Assembly (NCBI GenBank): GCA_003156715.1
Contig: PMHO01000057.1
Span: 633-64,632, forward strand
Direction: 5' to 3'
Length of the DNA stretch: 64,000 nucleotides
Source of the DNA: Candidatus Tityobacter terrigena
GTDB taxonomy: Bacteria; Vulcanimicrobiota; Vulcanimicrobiia; Vulcanimicrobiales; Vulcanimicrobiaceae
Below are positions 17,113 through 26,478 of this stretch, in pieces. Position 1 is the stretch's first letter. Every line of letters begins with the position of its first letter. The notes under the pieces are model-generated. The model was not told the DNA's origin. It worked only from the letters and a program-made list of their open reading frames with translations, and ran no database searches. A program made the translations under genes and the position numbers.

Positions 17113-18650
17113 CGGTTCGGTGCGCTCTCTCTGAGGCCGAGGCCGGCGCGGCGGCGCTCGTACCAGGTGCCGTCGCGTGAGGTGAATGCAACCCGGTATC
17201 TGGACGATATGAACGCGACCATTGCGGGCTCCTTGCGCACAATCGGCATGAAAGTGCTCTGCACCATTATGTATGGCGGCGCCGCCAAGTCTAATTCGTC
17301 ACGGAGCCGGTGCCACTCCGCGGGCAGCAGCAACTGCGGCGACCAACCGTTGATCGAAACAGCTTGATCGCGCCCCGAATAGTAGTACATTCGTGGATCG
17401 CCGAAGATATAGATCGGACCCGGACGCGCGTCGGCACGGTTTAAGAACGAACGTTCGGACGCAGTGGCGCGTTGGTTTTCACTCGCCCAAAGAAACCACC
17501 GAGAACGCATGCGGAGCCCCACCAACGTCGACGAGGCGACCATAACGCCGAATGTGCCCACAAGCAGCACCTTTGTCCAGCCCCCTCGGGCTCGCGCTAC
17601 ACTCCACAGACCGTCAATTCCGCTCGCCGATAGGACCCCCATCGGTACGACGACGATGAAAAACTTATAATAAAATGACCACACCTGAAGAACGATGAGG
17701 GCGAAGCCCGCGACTATCCATACGGCCATCTGCCTCGAGAGCACGTCGGGCCGGCGCCGATCCGAGAGCATACCAATGAACGCAAGGGTCACGAGAGGCC
17801 ACATTGCGCGGGCAAATTCTCCCGTCTCCAGCCAGAACGGACTCCGGTACGCCGGCGCGAGTTGCTGAAAAATAACAAGGGGGTCTACGAAGGTCGTAAG
17901 GAGTGCGACATTGAGTACGCCCGCCGCTTTAAAGTGAACCGCGAGTATTGCCAGGGGCGCAGCACAGCCGAGAATGAGAAATAAGGCAAGGCGGAATCTG
18001 CGGCTGCCGTCTCTCCGGATGCCTAACGTTAAGGGTACCGCCCAAAGCGCGACGACGAGCGGTAGGAACGCAAGCTTTAGTGCCGCCGCTAGCCCCCCGG
18101 CAATGCCGGCAGCGGTCGCTCTCCAAATAGAGCCGCGCTCCGTCCGAAGTGAGTCAGTCGCCCAAAAGGCCGCCAGGAAAATCGGAAAGCCGGCTAAGGC
18201 CTCGACGGACGTGAGGGCATCATTGTTGGCAAAGGCATAGTATGGAACGATGGTCAGCAACGGTACGATGCTCGCAACCCAGCGAAAGCGAAATCGCGGC
18301 GCACATACGGCGATCAGGGCTGCGGCGAAGATCGTTTGGTAGAATGCCTCAAACAGGTGGATGCCCGCCTCGGTGAAACCAAAAAGCTGTCCAGCGGCGG
18401 CGTAGAAATAAAAGATAAGCGGTTGCTTGAGATCCCAAAACTCACGGTACATGACCCCGTGTGCGACTTTGTGTGCGCCGACCAAATAGAGAAATTGGTC
18501 ACCGGCAAACGGCGAGTAAACGTGCGAAAGTCCGGTCCCGAAGACAGCACAAAGCGCGACGACATCGAGCCAAGTGGGGTAAAGTTTACTTGCTCGTTCG
18601 CGTGAGGCGCCCTCGAAGGCAAGCGTATCCCGGTAAGTCGTGGAATTCAT
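17109..18650 (-). CDS. GT39-like integral-membrane glycosyltransferase (PMT/ArnT superfamily)
   Basis: A 513-residue protein with about ten membrane helices. The first periplasmic loop has the superfamily's acidic motif (FAGDQFLYLVGAHK) and a conserved FWDLKQPLIFYFYAAAG segment. These enzymes transfer a sugar from a polyprenyl-phosphate donor at the periplasmic face. Last gene of the leftward chain that begins with the NRPS genes, with 3 bases between it and the upstream GT39. It resembles the protein at 43403-45175 in the D-[QE]-x-LY and D-x-K-x-P motifs. Confidence 0.82.
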   Translation of the reverse strand: MNSTTYRDTLAFEGASRERASKLYPTWLDVVALCAVFGTGLSHVYSPFAGDQFLYLVGAHKVAHGVMYREFWDLKQPLIFYFYAAAGQLFGFTEAGIHLFEAFYQTIFAAALIAVCAPRFRFRWVASIVPLLTIVPYYAFANNDALTSVEALAGFPIFLAAFWATDSLRTERGSIWRATAAGIAGGLAAALKLAFLPLVVALWAVPLTLGIRRDGSRRFRLALFLILGCAAPLAILAVHFKAAGVLNVALLTTFVDPLVIFQQLAPAYRSPFWLETGEFARAMWPLVTLAFIGMLSDRRRPDVLSRQMAVWIVAGFALIVLQVWSFYYKFFIVVVPMGVLSASGIDGLWSVARARGGWTKVLLVGTFGVMVASSTLVGLRMRSRWFLWASENQRATASERSFLNRADARPGPIYIFGDPRMYYYSGRDQAVSINGWSPQLLLPAEWHRLRDELDLAAPPYIMVQSTFMPIVRKEPAMVAFISSRYRVAFTSRDGTWYERRRAGLGLRESAPNR

Positions 18651-18653
18651 GTG

Positions 18654-20351
18654 CTACTGCGAACGCCCGGGCCCCGCGCCAAAAACCGGTTCGATGTTGA
18701 GGCCGCTGATACAGTTGTGTCGAACGTTTATACAATGATATGCGATCCCGAGGTGGCGCTGCGCGATTAGTCTCTTCAGGCGGCTTTGCAACTGGGCCGA
18801 AGGGCCGAGCGCAAAGACGTCCGTGAAACGACCTTGCGGTAACATGCTTACGTCTAATTGTTTCTTCGCATCGTCGGCGCACTCGTAACACGATGGGCTC
18901 AGTGCCACGGCGACGCCGGGCCGAAGGTAGTTGCTAAGAACGAGGGCATAGTCGACATATGCGTCGCTGACCACGAGCGGTCGCGGCGTTCCGTTGACCG
19001 CGCGCGCGACGGCAATGGAATTGTCCTGCATTTTGTTCCACCACGTCGTCGCTTGGGAACTGGCAAGACACGATACTGCTTTCCCGGCAAGAAGCGCTAC
19101 TAGGAAGGCGTTCCCAATGAGGGCGCGACGTGCGTTTCGAGAGGCAGTTGCGGCGTAAAGCAATCCGACCAGGCAATAATCGAAGTAGAGGTAAGCCGGA
19201 GTGAAATAGCGCGGATTGCGTACGCGTTCGCCGCCGCTGAACAGATCGGGAATGAGGAGGGGAAGCGTCGTCCACAGGATCGGTAGAGCAAGAAACAGCC
19301 AAACGCGCGGCTGCTCCCGGAGCGCGACGAATATGAAGGCGACCAAGAGCGTAACGACGGCAACGGCGGTGGTGACGACGCCCGCGTGCGAAGATCGAAC
19401 CAAATTCGAATCGAACATATCGAGGCGCAACGAGCCGGCAAACGCACGCAGCACGTCGCCGGGTGAGGTCCGGCTTTGGAACGTGGAGGCAAGCGAGTCG
19501 GTGACCGCGTGCAGATGATGTAACAGGATAAGTAGCCACGGAAGATACGCGACGGTCCCGAGCGCTAAGGCGAGGCCACAGCGAAGCAAGAGCTTCGGCT
19601 TTCTCCATTGCGTTGCGAGCACGTAGGAAGCAAGCCCGGCTAGCGGGAGAAAGGTGAGCGGGAATACGTATAAGCTGAATGCCGTCAGCACGGTCAGAAG
19701 TCCCCAAGCAGCGGGGCGGTCGAGGCGCAGGGCGCGCAACAGCGCAGCGTTGAGTGCCAGCAGGGCGATACCCCAGAGGGCGTATTCGCGTGCTTCCTGG
19801 GCGTAGATGACCGCGACCGGGGATAGCGCTAATAAGGCGACGGCGATCCAGCCGGCCCGACGCGACCCGTATAGTTCGAGGCCGAGCCAAAATGCGAGTG
19901 GCAGTGCAAAGAGCGATATTAGCGCCGACAGGCTGCGCGTCGCGACGATGGAATTGCCAAAGAGCCCGGCCCACAAATGCGCCAGTTCGTAATAGAACGG
20001 CGGGTGGTGTGGCTCTTCGAGCGCAAGCCCCGAGGCAGGTGCAAGGAAATCCACAGCACCTCCGGGCGCTACGGGATGTAGGATGAGCTGTAGATCTCGA
20101 ACGTCATGGAGGCCGGGGGCACGCCGAACGACGCTCGCTTCGGTTTCGCCTAGCATTCGCAGCGAGGTATAGACCTCGTCGCCCCAATAGACTTTTCGCT
20201 CGATGTGGTAGAACCGGAAGAAAATGCCGAGCGCTAAAGCGGCGATTGCGATAGCCAGCAGTAGGGTACTTGCGCCTAGCGGGCGTTGCCGCGGCAGGCC
20301 GAGCGAGGGCTGCTCGAATGTTGTAACGGGCTCCTGCGCGAGCCGTATCAC
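18654..20351 (-). CDS. GT39-like integral-membrane glycosyltransferase
   Basis: About 565 residues with many hydrophobic helices. The first loop carries YWGDEVYTSLRMLGE (acidic catalytic motif) and EEPHHPPFYYELAHLWAGLF; a later loop has AQEAREYALWGIALLALNA. This E-x-H-P-P and QEAREY signature is shared with the protein at 45316-46980, so the two are paralogues. It lies between a GT1 gene and another GT39. Start is uncertain: GTG 20351 avoids overlapping the upstream gene, whereas ATG 20441 would overlap by 46 bases. Confidence 0.8.
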   Translation of the reverse strand: MIRLAQEPVTTFEQPSLGLPRQRPLGASTLLLAIAIAALALGIFFRFYHIERKVYWGDEVYTSLRMLGETEASVVRRAPGLHDVRDLQLILHPVAPGGAVDFLAPASGLALEEPHHPPFYYELAHLWAGLFGNSIVATRSLSALISLFALPLAFWLGLELYGSRRAGWIAVALLALSPVAVIYAQEAREYALWGIALLALNAALLRALRLDRPAAWGLLTVLTAFSLYVFPLTFLPLAGLASYVLATQWRKPKLLLRCGLALALGTVAYLPWLLILLHHLHAVTDSLASTFQSRTSPGDVLRAFAGSLRLDMFDSNLVRSSHAGVVTTAVAVVTLLVAFIFVALREQPRVWLFLALPILWTTLPLLIPDLFSGGERVRNPRYFTPAYLYFDYCLVGLLYAATASRNARRALIGNAFLVALLAGKAVSCLASSQATTWWNKMQDNSIAVARAVNGTPRPLVVSDAYVDYALVLSNYLRPGVAVALSPSCYECADDAKKQLDVSMLPQGRFTDVFALGPSAQLQSRLKRLIAQRHLGIAYHCINVRHNCISGLNIEPVFGAGPGRSQ

Positions 20352-20395
20352 GAGGTTTATGTCAACCGTTCGGCCGGCACGCTGAAGCGTATCGC

Positions 20396-21505
20396 CTACG
20401 AGGTCGCGGACGTCTTCGCGATTGCACTCGAGACCTGGCAAGTGGGGATCGGAACGCCGAAGGCCGCTTGGAGGGCGTCAACCGACGATCTGGGCGTATC
20501 TGCTGCAGCATCGTGATACGCCTGCAGATAGAGTTCCGCCGATTTGGTGAGCGACAGGTGTTGGCTGACGTAGCGTCGCGGCGAATAGGAAGCCAGTCTG
20601 CTCATGAAACGGTCGAGCGCAGGCCCCAGATCGTGGAGCCCTTTAAAACGCTCGCCGCATTGATCCGAAAAGTATGGAACCGACGTGGCCGCGACGGGCC
20701 CACTCTCCCAGCGGTGTCGATTTGGGTCCAGCCAGTAACCCTGATCCCAAGCTAAGACGGGGACGTCGCTGGCCAGGGATTCCTGATATGCCATCCCCTG
20801 CGTCTCGTGTTCGCAAAGGAAAATCATCGAGCGGCTGCGCTTGAGCAACGCGCGGTAGCGAGGGTGGGTGTAGCGGCCGTACTCAAGGACGTGAAAGCGC
20901 AAGCCGCGCCGCGATAGTTCATCGAGAATCGGTTGTAGAAGGTTCGGAACGAATGTATCGCGGTTCCAACGAATCTTATCGTACACGAGCACGTCGATGC
21001 TCTTGGTTAGATGTTTTGCGTCCGGCCATTCGGAAAGGTCTATGCCCCCGAACCACAGACGAAGCATTTCGCTATCGTAGCCGGTCGCGAACATATCGCG
21101 CATCCAGTTGCAGAACATCAGATACGATCGAAAACGCGAATCGTCCATTAGCGCGAGATTCTGCCTGGGGTGGTCATAAAGGCCGGGCCCGAGGACGGCG
21201 GGGTTTGGAAGCTTCCAGTCGTTAAGGATATGCGTGTAGCCGCAGATGCCCACGGGGTATTCCGGGTGCCGTCGAGCGAGGCGAAAATTATTTACGTGCA
21301 CGGTTTGGTGGGCCAGCCTCAGAGCCCGGCACAAAAGCATAAACGACATTTCGAAGCCGGTGATGTTCTGCTTGTTAGGGCGAAAAATCGCGGCGGCCTT
21401 CCGGAGCCTGCGCCGAAGACGACGATCGCCTCGTACGAACGTATCCTGATCGCGATCCTCAAAGAATAGAAGTACGTCGCGACCAAGCACAGGCTTCCTT
21501 AGCAC
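20396..21505 (-). CDS. Family 1-type glycosyltransferase
   Basis: A 369-residue probable GT-B enzyme. The C-terminal half has IDVLVYDKIRWNRD, a strand-helix unit LEYGRYTHPRYRALLKRSRSM, and FLCEHETQGMAYQESLASDVPVLAWDQ, where the E-x(7)-E-like nucleotide-sugar motif of GT1/GT4 enzymes is expected. The N-terminal half is less typical (GICGYTHILNDWKLPNP). The gene is immediately downstream of a DUF6492-like gene and the NRPS genes and in the same direction, so it could glycosylate the peptide product or belong to the surface polysaccharide; sequence alone does not decide. Confidence 0.75.
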   Translation of the reverse strand: MLRKPVLGRDVLLFFEDRDQDTFVRGDRRLRRRLRKAAAIFRPNKQNITGFEMSFMLLCRALRLAHQTVHVNNFRLARRHPEYPVGICGYTHILNDWKLPNPAVLGPGLYDHPRQNLALMDDSRFRSYLMFCNWMRDMFATGYDSEMLRLWFGGIDLSEWPDAKHLTKSIDVLVYDKIRWNRDTFVPNLLQPILDELSRRGLRFHVLEYGRYTHPRYRALLKRSRSMIFLCEHETQGMAYQESLASDVPVLAWDQGYWLDPNRHRWESGPVAATSVPYFSDQCGERFKGLHDLGPALDRFMSRLASYSPRRYVSQHLSLTKSAELYLQAYHDAAADTPRSSVDALQAAFGVPIPTCQVSSAIAKTSATS

Positions 21506-21551
21506 TGGGGGCCTCCTGAAGTGGATCCGCCGCCGTTCGGCGCAAAAGTCG

Positions 21552-22442
21552 TCACGAGGCGGCGGCCAGACGCAAGGCCAGCGCCGTGGCGTCGCGCGTC
21601 ACGTCTGGAGAGGTCTGCGTGTAGCCCGCAATTGAAAAGGCGACGTCATCCGCCCGCATCGAACTTGCGAACGAGTCGACCTGCGATTGTAGCAGCGGGC
21701 CGGGTCCCCAGTACGTGTGACACCACGAGCGATCGTCGATCCAAACGGCTGCCGCGTCGGGGCCAATCACCTTGTCGACATATAGCCCGTACACGAAATA
21801 CTCGCCGACGGATCGTGCGCGCGTGTACGCGACATGCCACGCCTTCCCCGTGGTCCGTTCGATGTGATCGAGGGCTCGGAGAACGATCGTGCGGTCCCAG
21901 CTTATGACGTTGCCTACGTAGTCGGCCATTGGCAGCTCGTCGGCGGGGACGTCCAGGAGGCGACAGATGTTTCTGTGCCATTTGAAATGCTGCATTCCGG
22001 CGGTGACGCCATTGGGAAGGCGGTACATCCTCGTGCGCCCGCCGGCGATAAAGAGCGAAGGATCGACGGGTCGAACGAAGCGCACGTCCGAGTCGACGTT
22101 GACGAGCACGGGCTCATCGAGGGCACTCGCGGCAGAAAGCTTGACTAGCTGCTGGATTAACCAGCCCTTAGCCATAGCCATCGCCGGAGATGAGAACCAC
22201 CATTTCTTCGAAAACCGCAGCTTCACGTAACCTCTTGGGAGGACGTCTTCAACGGCCGCGACGACGGTACGGCTGTTCGCGAGCGGGCGGAACATGTTGA
22301 GGTCGCATGCGTCCACGATGATGTAATGCTTTGCCTGCGGCGGCAGAAAGGCGATGACGCTTTGGTTGAGATCCCTGCACGACTCGAAGTCTCGTGCGAA
22401 GCTCGGCGTCACGATAGCGATACGGTCATCGGTCGTCATCAT
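21552..22442 (-). CDS. DUF6492-type glycosyltransferase-like protein
   Basis: A 296-residue protein matching my recollection of DUF6492 proteins that occur in polysaccharide loci. It has a GT-A-like start (IAIVTPSFARDFESC), a central acidic strand VLVNVDSDVRFVRPVD (candidate DxD, about residue 115), KWHRNICRLL, and VGEYFVYGLYVDKVIG. ATG 22442 is chosen because it falls just after the NRPS stop codon at 22450; the frame is open 30 bases further upstream. The donor and acceptor are unknown. Confidence 0.68.
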   Translation of the reverse strand: MMTTDDRIAIVTPSFARDFESCRDLNQSVIAFLPPQAKHYIIVDACDLNMFRPLANSRTVVAAVEDVLPRGYVKLRFSKKWWFSSPAMAMAKGWLIQQLVKLSAASALDEPVLVNVDSDVRFVRPVDPSLFIAGGRTRMYRLPNGVTAGMQHFKWHRNICRLLDVPADELPMADYVGNVISWDRTIVLRALDHIERTTGKAWHVAYTRARSVGEYFVYGLYVDKVIGPDAAAVWIDDRSWCHTYWGPGPLLQSQVDSFASSMRADDVAFSIAGYTQTSPDVTRDATALALRLAAAS

Positions 22443-22449
22443 CGCTCCG

Positions 22450-25400
22450 CTATCCCTCGAGGCTCGTCGCAACGGTGGCGGCGAGCTCTTCGAGGCGCTC
22501 GCCGAGGGCGGTCATGTGTCCGCCACCCATTGTGACGACCTCGACGTGGCTAGCGACCGCGCCCCAGCCCATCGTGCGATCGTTGAACATCGTCGCCTGG
22601 TCTTTTCCCCAAATCAGAGTGACGTCGCCCTCGTGGGGCTGCGGATGGTACGTGAGCGCGGCAACGATGTGTGCGAAAGAGTTTTCGGTCGCTCGGACGC
22701 CCTGCCGCTTTTCGAACGGCAGCGGCTCGAGTGCGGTCGCGGTCGCTTGGGAACGGCTTACGATGGACCAAAACGTCCGGCTGAGGACGGCGATGGTAGC
22801 GAGCGGACCGCCCACCAAGGCGGCGTGGAGTCGCGCGATGTTATAGCAGAGGCGGTCGCGCAAATGCGGCTTTAACCTGGCGTCCAAGCCGATGCGCCGG
22901 ACGAGCTTATCGATTGCGGCGATCCGTTTGCTCGGTAGCGGCGATGAATTCATGAGCAGCAGGCGGTCGACGACTTCACCCTGGGAGCGCAAGATGTGCG
23001 CAAGCTCGAACGCGACAAGGGCGCTCGCGCAGAACCCGCCCAGCCGGTACGGCCCCTTCGGTTGCAAGCTACGAATTCTTTGCGCATAGTCGCGCGCCAT
23101 GTCTTCGATAGTGGGCAGCAACGGCAGCCCGCCCGTGCCGTGCGGCGCCGCAGAGTACACCGGTTGATCGGGGCCAAGGGCGGCGGCAAGTCTGCGTGCG
23201 TACATTCCTTCGGCGAAGAGGTCGCCGTGAAAGAAAATGAATGGCGTGCGCGTACCGTTCTTGTTCAACGTCACGACCGGCGCTGCATCGTGCCGTGCGT
23301 CATTCGTCGGTGGTGCGTCAAGCTGCGCGGCGATGGCTGCTATCGTCGGATCCTCGAAGAGCACGCGCAACTTAAGCTCTGCTCCGAATGCCTCTTCCAC
23401 GCGTGCGGCGAAACGAACGGCGACGAGCGAGTGGAAGCCAAGCGAGAAGACGTCGACGTCGCGCTCGATTTGGTCGATGCCGAGGAGCTCGCCGAGGATG
23501 TTCGCCAGCCGGGCCTCAGTAGCGGAATGGTATTTCGCAGACTTTGGACTGTGCCGCGGCGCGGGAATCGGTAGGGCGCGACGGTCGACCTTGCCATTGG
23601 ACGACATCGGTAGCGCCGGCAGTGCTACGAACGCTGCCGGCAGCATGAACGCCGGGAGACGCTCGCTCAGCCATGCTCGGAGTGCGTCGACATCGAGCCG
23701 CGCGGGGGTCAGACCGCGTGGGACGACGTAGGCGAGTATCGCCTTGTCGCCGGACGGCTGGTCGCTTGCGACGGCGACCACGGCAGCGACGCTTGGATGA
23801 GCGGACAGCGCCGTCTCGACCTCGCGGAGCTCGATTCGATAGCCTCGGATCTTTACTTGGTCGTCGCTGCGGCCGACAAACTCGATGAGGCCGTCGCCTC
23901 TCTGCCGCACGAGGTCGCCCGTTCGGTAAAGGCGCGCGCCGGGATCGGCAGAAAACGGATGGCGTACGAAGCGCTCCGCGGTGAGTTCGGGCAGGTTGAG
24001 GTAACCGCTCGAGAGACCGTCGCCGCCGACGCAGAGCTCGCCGACGACGCCGAAGGGGACCGGTTGCATCCGGGCGTCGAGTACGTACGCGCTCGAGTTC
24101 GAAATTGGGCGGCCGATCGGAACGCTCTCGCCGATCGCATCGGCCGAGGGGACCGCATAAGCGCAACTGAAGGTCGCGTTCTCAGTCGGACCATATCCGT
24201 TGATCAGCCGGCATTCGCGGTACGTCTGCACGAACTGCCGAGCGTGAAACGGCGAAACGACGTCCCCGCCCGCAAGGAGGTAGCGAAGGCGACCAAACGC
24301 CGTAACACCCTGCTCGACCATTTCGCGGAACAATTCCGCCGTCAACCAGAGGATCGTTACGCCGAGCTTTTCGATGGTCTGACTCAGCTCGGCCGCCGAA
24401 AGCAGGCGGGGCGGGGCAATTGCGAGCCGGCCGCCATTGAGCAGGGGCGCCCAAATCTCAAACGTCGACGCATCGAATGCCAGCGATGCGTACTGTAGCA
24501 CGGTGTCGTTCGCGCGAACGTCGATGTAGTTCGTCTGGCACACGAGTCGCGCGATCGCCCGATGCGCGATTGTAACGCCTTTGGGACGACCGGTCGAACC
24601 CGACGTGTACATGATGTACGCCGGAGCGTCTCCGCCGCACTCGACGTGCGGAGCGTCGTCGCGCTGCACTCCGATCCGAGAGGCTGACTCAGTGAGGTCG
24701 ACGATGGACGCAAAGCCCTCCGGCAGCAGTCCGCGGATCGTCCCTTTGGTGACGATTACCTGGACGCGGGCGTCCTCAATCACAAACGCGAGGCGCTCCC
24801 GCGGATACGTCGGGTCGAGTGGAACGTAGACCGCCCCGGCTTTCAGAATTGCAAGCAGGACGACGGGCAGATCGAGCGAGCGCTCGAGCGCGACGCCGAC
24901 CGCCGCGTGCGGAGTCACACCCAGAGTCTCTAGGTAGCGTGCAAGCCGATTCGAGTCCCGGTCGAGCTGCGCATAAGTGAGTTTTGAAGCGCCCTCGATT
25001 GCGGCAACGGCGTCGGGCGCGCGTGCGGCTTGCATCGCAAATAGCTCGTGCACGCTCTTATCGCGGCCGTACGAGCTCGACTCGCCTGCGCCAAGCGCTT
25101 CGAGAAGGCGACGCTCCTCGTCGCCCATGATCGGGAGAGCCGAAATCGTGCTGCTCGGAACACGAGCAACCGCGCGTAGCAGTCCGACGAAGCGGGCAAG
25201 CATTCGTTCGACTGTTTCGCGCCGATACAAATCCGTATTGAACTCGACCGATGTGCGCCATCCGTCAGGCCGTTCGACCATGAAGAAGTTTATATCACAG
25301 ATCGGCCCCGCCGAGCGCGAAGGGAGATCGATGAGCCTGAAGTTGCCATACGTCTCGTTCTGGATGAACGACCTCTGGTAGACAAAGTTCACCGGAAAGA

Positions 25401-26478
25401 GCACGTTGCGGCTCAAGTCGCGCTTGGGCCTGACGATCTCGATCAGTTCTTCGAGCGGTATGTGGCGCAGCTCGAGCGCATCGGTCACGGTGTCGCGCGC
25501 CCGTGCGAGCAGTTCGACAAATGTCGGGTCGCCGGAGACGTCCGTACGCAACGCGACGGTGTTTATGAAGGTCCCGACGAGCGGTTCGAAATCCACTTCT
25601 TCGCGCCCGGCAATCTGCGTTCCGACGGAAATGTCAATTTTTCCCGAGTAGCGGTACAGCAGCACGAGCAACGTCGCATACGCCGTCATGAAGAACGTGC
25701 AGTTGTTCGCTCGCGATAGTCCTGCTAGGGTATCGGTCAGACCGCGTTCGAGCAGCACCGAGACGATTTCACTGTTTGCGGTTTGGATGGCCGGGCGCGG
25801 CTTGTCGGGCAATATCTCGAACTGCTCGAATTCCAGCAGCTTGTGTTTGAGGCAATCGCGATCGGCGGCGTGGGTGCTTGATGCAGACAGCTCGCGCTCC
25901 CACGCGGTATAGTCCGCGTACGACGTTGCGAGCGCAGGAAGCGCCGGAATCTGCGCGGCGCTCAGGGCGGCGCAGATTTGACCCATCTCGCGGGCAAGGA
26001 TCCCGACCGACCATCCGTCGCACACGGTGTGGTGGGCAGTGACCAAGATCATCGAGACGTCGGCCCGAACGCGAACGTGAGTAACGCGGATCAGCGGCGC
26101 GAGACTGATGTCGAAGGTGCGCTGGGCCTCGATTGAGGCAATGCGCTCGGCTTCAGCATACGCATCGCCCTCGGGTAGCGGCGTCAAATCGATGACGGGG
26201 ATATGAAATGTGACCGCGGGTTCGACGACTTGGTGCGGCTCGCCGTCGATGGTCGCGAAGAACGAGCGCAGCGTCTGGTGGCGTGCGATCATGAGACGCC
26301 ACGCCTGCTCGAGCTGTGCGTTGACGACCTCTCCCTCTAGGCGCCAGCGGACGGCGACGTTGAGTGCCGGGTTGTCGGGATGTAGCTGCGACTCGAACCA
26401 GAAGCGTTTCTGCGACTGCGAGCAAGGAAAGGCGAGCCGGTGGCGGGCATCGCGCAGCTGCGTGGCGTTTGTGCTCAC
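22450..26478 (-). CDS. Non-ribosomal peptide synthetase, C-A-PCP-TE termination module
   Basis: A 1342-residue NRPS. Condensation domain about 15-450 (catalytic AHHTVCDGWS at 148-156); adenylation about 475-985 (YTSGSTGRPKG, NGYGPTENATF); PCP with Ser 1017 in SLGFHSLVAV; thioesterase about 1085-1342. By eye against GrsA positions, the A-domain pocket reads D-A-F-W-L-G-G-T-F-K, very close to a known Val code. The TE elbow is GGFCASAL: Cys 1150 (bases 23029-23031) stands where the Ser nucleophile is normal. GTG 26478 overlaps the upstream TGA as GTGA, with GGAG 6 bases before it. It should add the last residue and release the product. Confidence 0.92.
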   Translation of the reverse strand: MSTNATQLRDARHRLAFPCSQSQKRFWFESQLHPDNPALNVAVRWRLEGEVVNAQLEQAWRLMIARHQTLRSFFATIDGEPHQVVEPAVTFHIPVIDLTPLPEGDAYAEAERIASIEAQRTFDISLAPLIRVTHVRVRADVSMILVTAHHTVCDGWSVGILAREMGQICAALSAAQIPALPALATSYADYTAWERELSASSTHAADRDCLKHKLLEFEQFEILPDKPRPAIQTANSEIVSVLLERGLTDTLAGLSRANNCTFFMTAYATLLVLLYRYSGKIDISVGTQIAGREEVDFEPLVGTFINTVALRTDVSGDPTFVELLARARDTVTDALELRHIPLEELIEIVRPKRDLSRNVLFPVNFVYQRSFIQNETYGNFRLIDLPSRSAGPICDINFFMVERPDGWRTSVEFNTDLYRRETVERMLARFVGLLRAVARVPSSTISALPIMGDEERRLLEALGAGESSSYGRDKSVHELFAMQAARAPDAVAAIEGASKLTYAQLDRDSNRLARYLETLGVTPHAAVGVALERSLDLPVVLLAILKAGAVYVPLDPTYPRERLAFVIEDARVQVIVTKGTIRGLLPEGFASIVDLTESASRIGVQRDDAPHVECGGDAPAYIMYTSGSTGRPKGVTIAHRAIARLVCQTNYIDVRANDTVLQYASLAFDASTFEIWAPLLNGGRLAIAPPRLLSAAELSQTIEKLGVTILWLTAELFREMVEQGVTAFGRLRYLLAGGDVVSPFHARQFVQTYRECRLINGYGPTENATFSCAYAVPSADAIGESVPIGRPISNSSAYVLDARMQPVPFGVVGELCVGGDGLSSGYLNLPELTAERFVRHPFSADPGARLYRTGDLVRQRGDGLIEFVGRSDDQVKIRGYRIELREVETALSAHPSVAAVVAVASDQPSGDKAILAYVVPRGLTPARLDVDALRAWLSERLPAFMLPAAFVALPALPMSSNGKVDRRALPIPAPRHSPKSAKYHSATEARLANILGELLGIDQIERDVDVFSLGFHSLVAVRFAARVEEAFGAELKLRVLFEDPTIAAIAAQLDAPPTNDARHDAAPVVTLNKNGTRTPFIFFHGDLFAEGMYARRLAAALGPDQPVYSAAPHGTGGLPLLPTIEDMARDYAQRIRSLQPKGPYRLGGFCASALVAFELAHILRSQGEVVDRLLLMNSSPLPSKRIAAIDKLVRRIGLDARLKPHLRDRLCYNIARLHAALVGGPLATIAVLSRTFWSIVSRSQATATALEPLPFEKRQGVRATENSFAHIVAALTYHPQPHEGDVTLIWGKDQATMFNDRTMGWGAVASHVEVVTMGGGHMTALGERLEELAATVATSLEG

